64,000 nucleotides of DNA from Gammaproteobacteria bacterium (GTDB lineage Bacteria > Pseudomonadota > Gammaproteobacteria > Ga0077536): positions 62,001-126,000 of the forward strand of contig JACQWY010000006.1 in the NCBI GenBank assembly GCA_016209015.1. The letters are read 5' to 3'. Shown here piece by piece: positions 7,159 to 15,714 of this stretch. The translations under genes and the position numbers were made by a program. The first letter of the stretch is position 1. Every line of letters begins with the position of its first letter. The notes beneath the pieces are model-generated. The model saw only the letters and a list, made by a program, of their open reading frames with translations. It was not told where the DNA came from and searched no databases.

Positions 7159-9399
7159 TCAGTCCTCGCTGCCCGGCGTCCAATCGGCCGGCAATCTCCA
7201 GAACGCCGTGAATTCACGTCGCCACTTCGGCGACAGCTCGTGGCTCTCGCGGTACATCTTGCGCACGGCGGAGTTGAACTCCATGCGCTCGACGCGCCCG
7301 CGTTGAGCGGCCATCCACTCCTCCACCGACTGACTGCGCACGAGGCGGGCCTTGCGCATCTCCGCCCGCTTCGCTTCCGTCGCGGCGAGATCCGCCGTCC
7401 AGGTGCCGTCTGTCCCCTGCTGCGCGACGACGCCGTAGAGACGCTCGGCGAAGCGGCCGAAGAGATAGCCCTCGTTCAGGTCCGACACCACGAGCGCGAC
7501 GTCGCGCTCCAGACAATCGCCGACGCCGTGACCACCCGCAATGAGGCTCAAATATACGTCGTACTCCTGATGCGGATCCGGACGGTGATAGCAGTACTGA
7601 TCCTTGACGACCGTCCGTCCTTTGACGTTCGCATCGATCTGGCTGTTCTCGGGATCCTGATCGCAGGTCGGATACGGAAGCTGCTTCGCGATGCGCTCTT
7701 TCATGTCCGTGTTCTTGACGGAATGGCGGTAGCCCGTCGCGCCCGGGTAGCCGCCGAAGAGCCCGGAGCACTGGAAGACGTGACCGTCGCGCGCGTTGAA
7801 CATCACCTGGTGGGGCGTGTTGTAGACCAGGCGCACGGTCTCGAAGCCGAGACCGCCGCGAAACTTGCCCGCGCCGCCGCTCATCGGGCGCACGTTGCGG
7901 CCGAGGTAGAGCAGCGGTTCGAGCAGCTCCCAGGCCTCGACGTCGCCCATGTCACCTTCGGGATTCCACACCGCGGCGCACGAAGTCTCGCCGTCCATCA
8001 CGTAGCGCGCGGAAGTGCCGCAGGCGCTGTGCTCGAAGTTCGACCACGCGCCGTTCGGATTGCCCATGTGGTTCGGCCCGCCGCCCTGCGTGATGTTGCC
8101 GGTGAACGGATAGGCAGCGACCACCTCTTCGACGTAGCCGCGGGCGGTGAATGCCGTGGACAGGCCGTGGAACATGCCGGTGAAGCATGGGATGAGATAC
8201 ATCCACGACAGCGTGTTCGAGACCGCGGGATTGTCCGGGTTAGCCCAGGTGCCGTAGGGCGTGTTGAACTTCGTCGCGAGATAGGCGCCGTCGTTCACCT
8301 TGTCGTTCGGGATCAAGGTCTGCGAGAGGCCGACCCACAAGCCGCCCTGGATGCCGGACGGCGTGCAGTTGAAGCTGTGATAACCCCATTTGTTCGCGCC
8401 GTCGAGATCGATTTCGAACGCGAGGTCCGTGCCGATGCGCAACTCCATCGGGCAGTTCATGAGCGAATCGACGGCCGCGTACTCCGGCATCTGGCCCTTG
8501 TCGATGGAGTGCGGCACGTCCATGAACGACGGGAAGCGATAGATGCCCGGCACCGTCATGAGCTTGAGATTCTTCTGGAACGCCTGGCGCGTGTCCTCGA
8601 TGACCTCGCGGATGAACGTCTTGTAGGTCTCGAGCCCCTCCTCCTCGATCACGCGCAGCACGTTCTCGCGCATGATCTGGCAGCCCGCGATGCGGCAGCG
8701 CTCGTCGAGGATCCAGTAGAAGGGCGTGCGCACGGCGGTCGTGATGCGGTTCTCGTAGTCGCGATGGATCCGATCGTTCGTGCCGACCTTCTGGCAGGAG
8801 ACGATGAAGCCGTCCTCGTAGCGGCTCACGGTGCCGATCGGCATGCTCGCCGGCTGCGGCGCGCCCACGTCGGTCTCGTGCGTGACGCCCGCCGCCCAGC
8901 CGACGAGCTCGCCCTCGTAGATGATCGGCAGGAATTCCTGCACGTCCGCGTTGTGCACGTCGCCGAGCTGCGGATCGTTGTTCGTGAAGATGTCGCCGGG
9001 GTTGATGCCCGGGTCCTCCTCGTAGCCGGCGCGCACCATGTGCTTGATGGCTTCGGACATCGTGTGGACGTGGGCCATGATGCCGGTGGAGAGCGTGATC
9101 GAATCGCCCTCGGGCGTGTAGAGGCCGAAACACAGCTCGCCGATCTCGCGCACGATCGGCGAGGCGGAGATGTTCAGCGCCGTCTCGCGCGCGCCGACGA
9201 TGCCACCGCGCAGTCGCGACCAGATCTTCTCGTACCGGATCGGGTCGTTCTCCTTCAGCGAGAGCTTGTTCACGCCGTAGTAGTGGCCCGTGTCCACGAG
9301 CAGGCGCTCGCTCTCCGCCAGCATCTCCTGCAGGGTCTTGCCGGCCCAGCCCATCGGCGGCCGGGTCATATTGCGAACATCGGATACTTCAGCAACCAT
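7159..9399 (-). CDS. acxB: Acetone carboxylase alpha subunit (HyuB-type)
   Basis: A 746-aa member of the hydantoinase B/oxoprolinase family. Family features include the ITLSTGIMAHVHTMSEAIK segment, the EDPGINPGDIFTNNDP segment and the glycine-rich NITQGGGPNHMGNPNG segment. In characterised acetone carboxylases this subunit carries the Mn-containing carboxylation site, where enol phosphate and carboxyphosphate are thought to react. Length is normal for the family. It lies 10 bp downstream of acxA and 11 bp upstream of acxC, so one transcript is very likely. Confidence 0.92.
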   Translation of the reverse strand: MVAEVSDVRNMTRPPMGWAGKTLQEMLAESERLLVDTGHYYGVNKLSLKENDPIRYEKIWSRLRGGIVGARETALNISASPIVREIGELCFGLYTPEGDSITLSTGIMAHVHTMSEAIKHMVRAGYEEDPGINPGDIFTNNDPQLGDVHNADVQEFLPIIYEGELVGWAAGVTHETDVGAPQPASMPIGTVSRYEDGFIVSCQKVGTNDRIHRDYENRITTAVRTPFYWILDERCRIAGCQIMRENVLRVIEEEGLETYKTFIREVIEDTRQAFQKNLKLMTVPGIYRFPSFMDVPHSIDKGQMPEYAAVDSLMNCPMELRIGTDLAFEIDLDGANKWGYHSFNCTPSGIQGGLWVGLSQTLIPNDKVNDGAYLATKFNTPYGTWANPDNPAVSNTLSWMYLIPCFTGMFHGLSTAFTARGYVEEVVAAYPFTGNITQGGGPNHMGNPNGAWSNFEHSACGTSARYVMDGETSCAAVWNPEGDMGDVEAWELLEPLLYLGRNVRPMSGGAGKFRGGLGFETVRLVYNTPHQVMFNARDGHVFQCSGLFGGYPGATGYRHSVKNTDMKERIAKQLPYPTCDQDPENSQIDANVKGRTVVKDQYCYHRPDPHQEYDVYLSLIAGGHGVGDCLERDVALVVSDLNEGYLFGRFAERLYGVVAQQGTDGTWTADLAATEAKRAEMRKARLVRSQSVEEWMAAQRGRVERMEFNSAVRKMYRESHELSPKWRREFTAFWRLPADWTPGSED

Positions 9400-9409
9400 C
9401 GCGATCTCC

Positions 9410-11581
9410 TCAGGCGGCGGCGAGTTTGAGCTGCGCGGCAGCGCGCACGCTCATGTGGAAAATGCGGTGTTCGTCGAGGCGCACGCGGCGCCCCGGCGGC
9501 ACGAACATCGTCGAGCTCGGCGATTCGACGACCGCCGGCCCCGGAATGTCCGAGCCCGCCGGCAGTTTCTCGAGATCGACGAGCGTCGCCTCGTGCCAGG
9601 CGCTGCGGTAGTAGACCGGGCGGCTGCCCTTCACGGCGAGATCCTTCCAGTCGTCCGGTCCCGCGAGCGGTTCGCGCGGCAGGATCGGCTTCTCGACCTC
9701 GGTCGAGCCCGACATGACCACGCCCGCGATCGTATAGCCGAACTGCGGCGTCTTCGCGCCGAGGCCGTAGATCCGGCTGTAGAGCTCCTCGAAGCCCTTG
9801 ATGAGCAGGTTCAGATCCTCGGCGGATTCCAACTGCTGCTTCGGCGAGGCGACCTCGAGCGCATTCAACTGTCCGTAGTACAGCATGCGTACCGCGGGCC
9901 GGTAGCCGACGCGATCGACCGGCACGTCGCTCTTCGCGAACTCGCGCTCGACTTCCGCGCGGAGCTGCGCCCAGGCGCCGTTGATGGCCGCGACGAGCGC
10001 CTGCCGGTCTTCCGCCGGCGTCTTCGGCAGGAGCGCGAGATCGAGCGTCTTGTCGAAGCGGTACTCGTAGTCGCCGCAGGCGCAGCCGAAGGCCGAGAAG
10101 CCCGGCGCCCAGGCCGGCACGAGGACGTCGTCGAACGCGAGCCCGTCGGAATAGCCCGCGACGTGCAGCGGTCCGCCGCCGCCGTAGGACAGCAGGTTGT
10201 AGGACGCCGGCGTATAGCCCTGTCCGAGGATCTTGCCGAGCAGCGAGCTCTTGAGTGAATCCTCGAACAGCTCGATCACGCCCTGCGCCGCCTTGTAGAC
10301 GTCGAGGCCGAGCGGCTTGGCGATCTGCACCTCCACGGCGTCGATCGCGCGCTGCCGATCGAGCGTGATTTCGCCGCCGAGGAAGAAATCCGGATTGATG
10401 TAGCCGAGCACGACGTTGCAGTCCGTGATCGACACCGTGTTCACGCCGCTCTTCTCCCAGCACATGCCGATGCGCGCGCCGGCGCTGTCCGGGCCGACCT
10501 CGATGCGGTTCGAGGTCGGGTTCACGCGCACGAACGAGCCGGTGCCGGCGCCGACGGAGTCGATGCGCACGAGCGGCATGGAGAGCAGGAAGCGCGCGAT
10601 GTCCGGCGTCTGCGTGATTTCGAACTCGCCTTCCGTCACGAGCGCGAGATCGAACGACGTGCCGCCGATGTCGGAGCACGCGAGGTGCTTCACGCCGATC
10701 TGAGCGCCGAGGTAGCGTGCGCCGATGACGCCGCCGATCGGGCCCGAGATCATCGTGCGTGCGAGCTCCCGGGCGTCCATGGAAATCGTGCCGCCGTGAC
10801 TCGCCATGACGCGCAGGTCGAAGCGGCCGCCGTGATCGCGTACGCACTTGCGGACGTTCGTGAGCGAGGTGCGCGAGGGTTCGGCCGCATAGGCCTCCAT
10901 CAGCGTCGAGTTCAGGCGCGGCATGTCCTGGCGCACGGGATAGAGCTCGCTCGACAGGTAGATCGGCAGTTCCTTGCCGCGTTTCGCCATCACCTCGCGC
11001 GCAATCTCGCCGATGCGCTTCTCGTGCGCGCCGTTCTTGTAGGAGAACAAGAGGCACACGACGATCGATTCGGCATCGCGGTCGAGCAAGGTCTCGACGG
11101 CGGAGTAGACTTCCTTCTCGTAGAGCGGGATCGCTTCCTTGCCGAACACGTCGATGCGCCCGCGCACGCCGAAGATGCGGTTGCGCGGCACGAGCGGTTC
11201 GTTGTGATGATGCGTGACGAGATGCAGGCGATCGGAATAGGAATAGCCGAGATAGGTCTGGATGCCGCGCTCCGTGCGCAGGTAGTCTTCCATGCCGCCG
11301 CTGACGATGAGACCGACGCGGCGGCCCTTGCGCTCGAGCATGCGATTGAGCATCGCCGTGCCGCTGTAGATGCCGGTGCGCAGCGTCCCGATCCCTTCCT
11401 CGAGCTTCAGATCCCAGTACTTCAGCCCGTCCTCCATCGAGGCCAGGAAGCCGACCGATTCGTCGTAGGCCGTGGTCTGCGCCTTGCCGACGATGAAGCG
11501 GCCTTCCTCGTCGATCAGGAACGTGTCCGTCATGGTGCCCCCGGCATCGATGCCGAGGATCCGTGGTGCGCGTTTCGCCAT
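9410..11581 (-). CDS. acxA: Acetone carboxylase beta subunit (HyuA-type ATPase)
   Basis: A 723-aa hydantoinase A/oxoprolinase-type protein. The actin-like ATPase motif GIDAGGTMTD lies at residues 10-19, with GIDAGGT as phosphate loop 1 and a second phosphate segment CSDIGGTSFDLALV downstream. In the family this subunit activates acetone and bicarbonate with ATP. The start at 11581 has GGAG nine bases upstream, so the earlier ATG at 11650 is rejected. It is the first gene of the operon. Neither the sigma-54 activator (acxR) usually linked to such operons nor an acetoacetate-activating enzyme is present in the window. Confidence 0.92.
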   Translation of the reverse strand: MAKRAPRILGIDAGGTMTDTFLIDEEGRFIVGKAQTTAYDESVGFLASMEDGLKYWDLKLEEGIGTLRTGIYSGTAMLNRMLERKGRRVGLIVSGGMEDYLRTERGIQTYLGYSYSDRLHLVTHHHNEPLVPRNRIFGVRGRIDVFGKEAIPLYEKEVYSAVETLLDRDAESIVVCLLFSYKNGAHEKRIGEIAREVMAKRGKELPIYLSSELYPVRQDMPRLNSTLMEAYAAEPSRTSLTNVRKCVRDHGGRFDLRVMASHGGTISMDARELARTMISGPIGGVIGARYLGAQIGVKHLACSDIGGTSFDLALVTEGEFEITQTPDIARFLLSMPLVRIDSVGAGTGSFVRVNPTSNRIEVGPDSAGARIGMCWEKSGVNTVSITDCNVVLGYINPDFFLGGEITLDRQRAIDAVEVQIAKPLGLDVYKAAQGVIELFEDSLKSSLLGKILGQGYTPASYNLLSYGGGGPLHVAGYSDGLAFDDVLVPAWAPGFSAFGCACGDYEYRFDKTLDLALLPKTPAEDRQALVAAINGAWAQLRAEVEREFAKSDVPVDRVGYRPAVRMLYYGQLNALEVASPKQQLESAEDLNLLIKGFEELYSRIYGLGAKTPQFGYTIAGVVMSGSTEVEKPILPREPLAGPDDWKDLAVKGSRPVYYRSAWHEATLVDLEKLPAGSDIPGPAVVESPSSTMFVPPGRRVRLDEHRIFHMSVRAAAQLKLAAA

Positions 11582-11729
11582 GGTGTCTCCGCTGCTTTCC
11601 GCTCGAGGTCGAAAGAGCGCTGGATTGTAATGGAGCAATCCGCGACTCAACTACACGTAGAAGCGCGTATAGGCAATGCCGCGTGCAAGGGCATTTCGCC
11701 CCACGCCGATGTCGCAACGCAACATCGAA

Positions 11730-12578
11730 TCAGGCGCACGCCTCCGCGAGCCGCGCGAGCAGGTCGAGCTCGCGATAGGGCTCCTCGTCCGAGGGCGGCA
11801 CCATGAAGATGAAACGCTTGAAGCCGTCGGCGCGCTGCGCGTCGATCGCCGCGGCCTCTCGCGGCGCGTTCATGAGCGCGAGCGTGACCGCCTCGAAGTC
11901 GCGCTCACGGCGCACGCAGGCCGCGCGCAGGTCCTCGGCCGCATTGCCCTCGTAGCGACCGTTGAAGACGAGCCAGCCATCGGCATAGTCGGCGACGCGC
12001 GACGGCACCCACTTCGAGTTCGAACCGATCCAGAGCGGCGGCCCGCCGCGCTGCAGTGGCTTGGGATAGCACCACATGGGATCGAAGTTCGTGTATTCGC
12101 CGTGGTACTCGGCCTTGTCCATGTTCCAGATCGCGCGCATCGCGAGCGCACGGTCGCGCACGATGCGCCAGCGCTCGCGGAACGCCGAGCCGTGATTGCG
12201 CATCGCCTCGTCGAGCGCGCCGCCGGCGATGCCGAGGATGACCCGCCCGTTCGAGAGCAAATCGAGCGAGGCCGCGGCTTTGGCGGTATTGATCGGATCG
12301 CGATGCGTGAGGAGGCACACCGCGAAGCCGAGCAGCAGGCGCTCGGTCGCGACCGCCGCCGCCGAGAGCGCCACGAAGGGATCGTAGAGCCGCGAGAGCG
12401 GATCGAGCAGGTGTTCGGCGTGACGCCATTCCTTCGCGCGGTGCACGGGCACGTGACTGTTCTCGGGAAAGAACAGCATGTCGAAACCGCGTGCCTCGAC
12501 CTCGCGCGCGAGCACGTGCGGCGGCGGGGAGCGGTCCGTCGCCAGCAGGCAGACCCCGAACAGCGGACGCGCGCTCAT
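11730..12578 (-). CDS. LLM-class flavin/F420-dependent oxidoreductase
   Basis: A 282-aa luciferase-like TIM-barrel protein. Typical segments are an N-terminal strand followed by REVEARGFDMLFFPENSH, the TERLLLGFAVCLLTHRDPI strand and SNGRVILGIAGGALDEAMRNHG. It resembles the F420-type branch of the family, but cofactor choice (FMN or F420) cannot be settled from sequence. Its ATG overlaps the stop of the upstream MaoC-like gene as ATGA, so translation is probably coupled. The substrate is unknown. Confidence 0.8.
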   Translation of the reverse strand: MSARPLFGVCLLATDRSPPPHVLAREVEARGFDMLFFPENSHVPVHRAKEWRHAEHLLDPLSRLYDPFVALSAAAVATERLLLGFAVCLLTHRDPINTAKAAASLDLLSNGRVILGIAGGALDEAMRNHGSAFRERWRIVRDRALAMRAIWNMDKAEYHGEYTNFDPMWCYPKPLQRGGPPLWIGSNSKWVPSRVADYADGWLVFNGRYEGNAAEDLRAACVRRERDFEAVTLALMNAPREAAAIDAQRADGFKRFIFMVPPSDEEPYRELDLLARLAEACA

Positions 12579-13027
12579 GCCCGGGCGGCCTTGCGCGCCA
12601 GCATGACGGTGTCCAGATAGTGCAGGACGACGACGTCCTCCTGATTCAGCATGTCCATCGCGAACACCGCGATGCCGCGATCGGGCTTGCTCTGCGAGGC
12701 GCGCAGCGAGACGACGCGCCAGCGCAGCTGAAGTGCGTCGCCGGGCCTGACCGGCTTGGGGAAGCGCATCTCGTCGTGCCCCATCGCGCCGATCACCGCG
12801 TCGCGCCAGGGGGTCTCGGTGACGAGCCGCTGCTTGATCGCGAGCGTGTAGATGCTGGAGGCGATGAGCGTGCCGTGGACGCGTTCCCCGGCGCCGCCGA
12901 CGTCCACGTGGATCGGCAGCGGATCCCAGCGCCGCGCGAGCTCGACCATCTCATCCAGCGCGGTGACATAGGGACCGTGCAGCCCTTCCTCGCCCAGCGC
13001 GAGGTCGTCGAAACAACGGGAGACCAA
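12575..13027 (-). CDS. MaoC-like (hot-dog fold) dehydratase-family protein
   Basis: A 150-aa hot-dog protein. Recognisable are the opening strand (SRCFDDLALGEEG), the HGTLIASSIYTLAIKQRL helix, FPKPVRPGDALQLRWRVVS and the closing VFAMDMLNQEDVVVLHYLDTVML. I place the start at a TTG at 13027, because GGAGG sits eight bases before it and the protein from there begins exactly where the family begins. The open frame upstream is low-complexity. The usual catalytic Asp/His pair of R-specific enoyl hydratases is not obvious, so an acyl-binding or dehydratase role is tentative. Cotranscribed with the flavin enzyme. Confidence 0.7.
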   Translation of the reverse strand: MVSRCFDDLALGEEGLHGPYVTALDEMVELARRWDPLPIHVDVGGAGERVHGTLIASSIYTLAIKQRLVTETPWRDAVIGAMGHDEMRFPKPVRPGDALQLRWRVVSLRASQSKPDRGIAVFAMDMLNQEDVVVLHYLDTVMLARKAARA

Positions 13028-13187
13028 GAACCCATCCTCCAGAGACCGGAAAACCCGGGCGATGATGCGAGCCGCTCCCCCGCTTTGCAAGGCGGATGCC
13101 GATACCTCGCCGCGGCCCCGGCCAGTATGATTCGACGGGCGCCCGGCACGGCCCGCACGGCGGCCGCGCGCGGCACTCCAAATCAGG

Positions 13188-14162
13188 ATGACGACCGCCA
13201 TGAGCCTTCTCCTCGCCGCCGACGTCGGCGGCACGAAGACCCTGCTCGCGCTGGGCCGGGCCGGTGCGCCGGGGACGTCCCGCCGCTACGAGAACGCGGC
13301 ATTCCCGGATTTCCCGGCGCTGCTCGCCGCGTTCCTCGCGGACGAAAGGCTCGCCGGCCCGGCGCTCGCCGCGGCGTGCTTCGCGGTCGCCGGGCCGGCC
13401 GTCCCGGGCAGCGACGGCGCGGTCCGCGAGCTCACGAACCGGCCCGGCTGGATCGTCGACGCCCCGGCGCTCGCGCGGCGGTTCAGCTTCCGCCGGGCCG
13501 GGCTCGTCAACGATTTCGCCGGCGCGGCGCTCGGCGTCCTGAGGCTCGGCCCGGATGAACGCGTCACCCTGCAGGCGGGAGCGCCAGACCCCGCCGCGCC
13601 GAAGCTCGTGCTCGGTCCGGGCACGGGCCTCGGCGTCGCGGCGCTGCGCGGTGAGGATGTGATTGCGAGCGAGGGGGGGCACGTCGGTTTCGCACCGCGC
13701 GATGCCGAACAGGCGGCATTGTGGGCGGAGCTTGCCGGGCAGCATGGCCGCGTGACGGCGGAGCGGATCGTCTCGGGCAGCGGGCTCGCGGCGTGCTACC
13801 GCCATTGTCTGCGCAGGGCGGGCCGTCCGGTCCCCGACGACCTGCTGCCCGCGCACGTCGAGCCCGCGGCGCGCGAGGCGAACGATCCGCAGGCGCGGTG
13901 CGCGCTCGAGCTCTTCGTCGACGTCTTCGGCGCGTTCGCGGGTGACATGGCCATGACGTTCCTCGCCCAGGGCGGTGTGTACGTCGTCGGCGGTATCGCC
14001 CCGAAAATCCTGCCCTGGCTCCAGGACGGACGCTTCCTCGCCGCGTTCAACGACAAGTACGAGCACGCGGCGCTCGCGGCGACCCTGCCGGTCCACGTCG
14101 TGCTCGCGCCGGACGTCGGCCTGCGCGGCGCATTCGTGGCGGCCGCCCGCCTCGCGCAGTGA
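13188..14162 (+). CDS. glk: Glucokinase
   Basis: A 324-aa hexokinase-fold kinase of the bacterial Glk family. The ATP phosphate loop is ADVGGTKT near the N-terminus, LGPGTGLGVA is the adenosine segment, and EGGHVGFAPRD holds the Glu/His of the sugar site. It phosphorylates glucose to glucose 6-phosphate in the cytosol. The ATG at 13188 or the one at 13200 could be used, and both keep the whole domain. Its stop codon overlaps a GTG start of the next gene (GTGA). Confidence 0.88.
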   Translation: MTTAMSLLLAADVGGTKTLLALGRAGAPGTSRRYENAAFPDFPALLAAFLADERLAGPALAAACFAVAGPAVPGSDGAVRELTNRPGWIVDAPALARRFSFRRAGLVNDFAGAALGVLRLGPDERVTLQAGAPDPAAPKLVLGPGTGLGVAALRGEDVIASEGGHVGFAPRDAEQAALWAELAGQHGRVTAERIVSGSGLAACYRHCLRRAGRPVPDDLLPAHVEPAAREANDPQARCALELFVDVFGAFAGDMAMTFLAQGGVYVVGGIAPKILPWLQDGRFLAAFNDKYEHAALAATLPVHVVLAPDVGLRGAFVAAARLAQ

Positions 14163-15649
14163 GCTGGGCGGCAATGCGTGTCGTACTGCTGTGTGCCGCG
14201 CTCATCGGCCCCGGCCCCACCGCAGCACACGCTGTGGCCCCGCTCGAGCGCAACGGCTACGCGCGGGCCAGCACCCCGGAGGAAATCCACGCCGCGCTCG
14301 CAACGCTCGCGACCCGGCCGCACGTGCGCCTCGAGGTCCTCGGCAGTTCGGTGCGCGGGCGCGAAATCGCCGCGCTCGTGCTCGAACCGCCGACGATATC
14401 CGAGGCTGCGCCGCCGCTCACCCTCATGCTCGTCGGTTCGCAGCACGGCGCGGCGGAAGCCGCGGGTGCGGAGACGCTGCTCGCGCTCGCGGAAACGCTC
14501 GCCGACGACCCCGGGCGCGATTTCCGCTACGTCATCGTCCCGGATGCGAACCCCGACGGCCGCGCGCTGCGCCGGCGCGCGAACGCGAACGGCGTGAACC
14601 TCAATACCGACTACGTGCGGCTCTCGCAGCCCGAGAGCCGGGCGCTGCTCGGCGCCGTGCAGCGCTTCCGGCCGGAAGTCCTGCTCGACGTCCACGAATC
14701 GGCGGTGCTGAAGCGCGAGAGCCTCGCCCGCGAAGGTTATCTCACCGACTTCGACGCGCAATTCGAGGCCGCGAACAATCCCGCGCTGCCACCGGGCGTC
14801 GCGACGCTCGCGCTGCAGACGCTGCTGCCGGAGATGGTCGCGCGCGTCGCCGCCGGCGGCCTGCCCGCGCAGCGCTACCTCGCGGAGATCCGGAGTACGC
14901 GCCAGCCGATCACGAACGGCGGCCTCACGCTCCGCAATCTGCGCAACCGCGCAGCCGTCGGCGGCACGGCGAGCTTCCTGCTCGAGACGCGCCTCGAGCC
15001 GCGCCACGGCGCTTATCCGACCTGGCGCAACATCGCCGCGCGCGTCGCACGTCAGCGCCGGTGCATCGAGGCCTTCCTCGGCGTCGTCCGTGCCCATGCC
15101 GGGGATCTCGAACGCGAGATCGGGATCGCGCGCGGCGCGGCGCCGCGCGGCCCCCTGCTCCTCGATGCCCGCTATGCGCCCGATCCCGATCATCCGCGCC
15201 TGACGATCACCATGAAACGCCTCGACGGGAGTCCGCTCGCCGTCGAATTCGCGGACCACCGTCGCGTCGCGGGCGACGTGCGCGTCGCGCCTGCCAGCAC
15301 CTATCTCGTGACCGGCCACGTCGCCGCGCTGCGCGAGGCGCTCGAACGTCAGGGGCTGCGCGGCACGCTGTCGAGCGTCCCGGGTGCCGCGGACGTGCTC
15401 GCGCTCGAGCTCGGCGACGGGCTCGCGGTGCGCGAGACGGCGCGGCGCGTCGTGGCCGTCCCGCCCGGCTCGCTCTACCTCGAAATCGCTCAGCCCGAGG
15501 GCCGCGCGCTGCCGCTGCTCCTCGATCCCCGCTCGACGAGCAGCCTGTTCCGCGAGCCCGAATTCCGCGGACTCGCGACGCGCGGCTCGGCGTTCTTCGT
15601 CTACGGCGTCTTCGAGGGCGTGGCCCGCGCGACGGCCGCGGCGCGCTGA
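14159..15649 (+). CDS. Secreted M14-family metallopeptidase, paralog 1
   Basis: A 496-aa protein (GTG start overlapping the glk stop; an ATG at 14174 is an alternative). A signal peptide precedes a cleavage site near residues 22-25 (TAAHA), so it acts in the periplasm or outside. The M14 carboxypeptidase core follows: His96 and Glu100 in SQHGAAE, NPDG at 131-134, VNLNTDY near 150 and the third zinc ligand His179 in LLDVHES. Two departures are visible. The first two zinc ligands are spaced HxxxE instead of HxxE, and the usual NLNRD arginine is Thr. The C-terminal third (about 340-496) is family-specific. Confidence 0.78.
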   Translation: MSWAAMRVVLLCAALIGPGPTAAHAVAPLERNGYARASTPEEIHAALATLATRPHVRLEVLGSSVRGREIAALVLEPPTISEAAPPLTLMLVGSQHGAAEAAGAETLLALAETLADDPGRDFRYVIVPDANPDGRALRRRANANGVNLNTDYVRLSQPESRALLGAVQRFRPEVLLDVHESAVLKRESLAREGYLTDFDAQFEAANNPALPPGVATLALQTLLPEMVARVAAGGLPAQRYLAEIRSTRQPITNGGLTLRNLRNRAAVGGTASFLLETRLEPRHGAYPTWRNIAARVARQRRCIEAFLGVVRAHAGDLEREIGIARGAAPRGPLLLDARYAPDPDHPRLTITMKRLDGSPLAVEFADHRRVAGDVRVAPASTYLVTGHVAALREALERQGLRGTLSSVPGAADVLALELGDGLAVRETARRVVAVPPGSLYLEIAQPEGRALPLLLDPRSTSSLFREPEFRGLATRGSAFFVYGVFEGVARATAAAR

Positions 15650-15714
15650 GCGCGGGCGCCGGATCGCGCGTGCCGTCGCTGCTGAATCGAAAGTCCCTCG
15701 TGCCGGGAGGTTCC

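Noticed and set aside
7150-9429. A 759-codon plus-strand open frame opposite acxB
   Set aside because: Composition is Arg/Ala/Val/His-rich with no family features; it is an antisense shadow created by high third-position GC of the real gene.
11666-11695. Sigma-54 promoter upstream of acxA
   Set aside because: Minus strand shows TTGCACG and later TTGC, but the GC dinucleotide is one base too far and the GG of the -24 box is missing. Not good enough despite known sigma-54 control of such operons.
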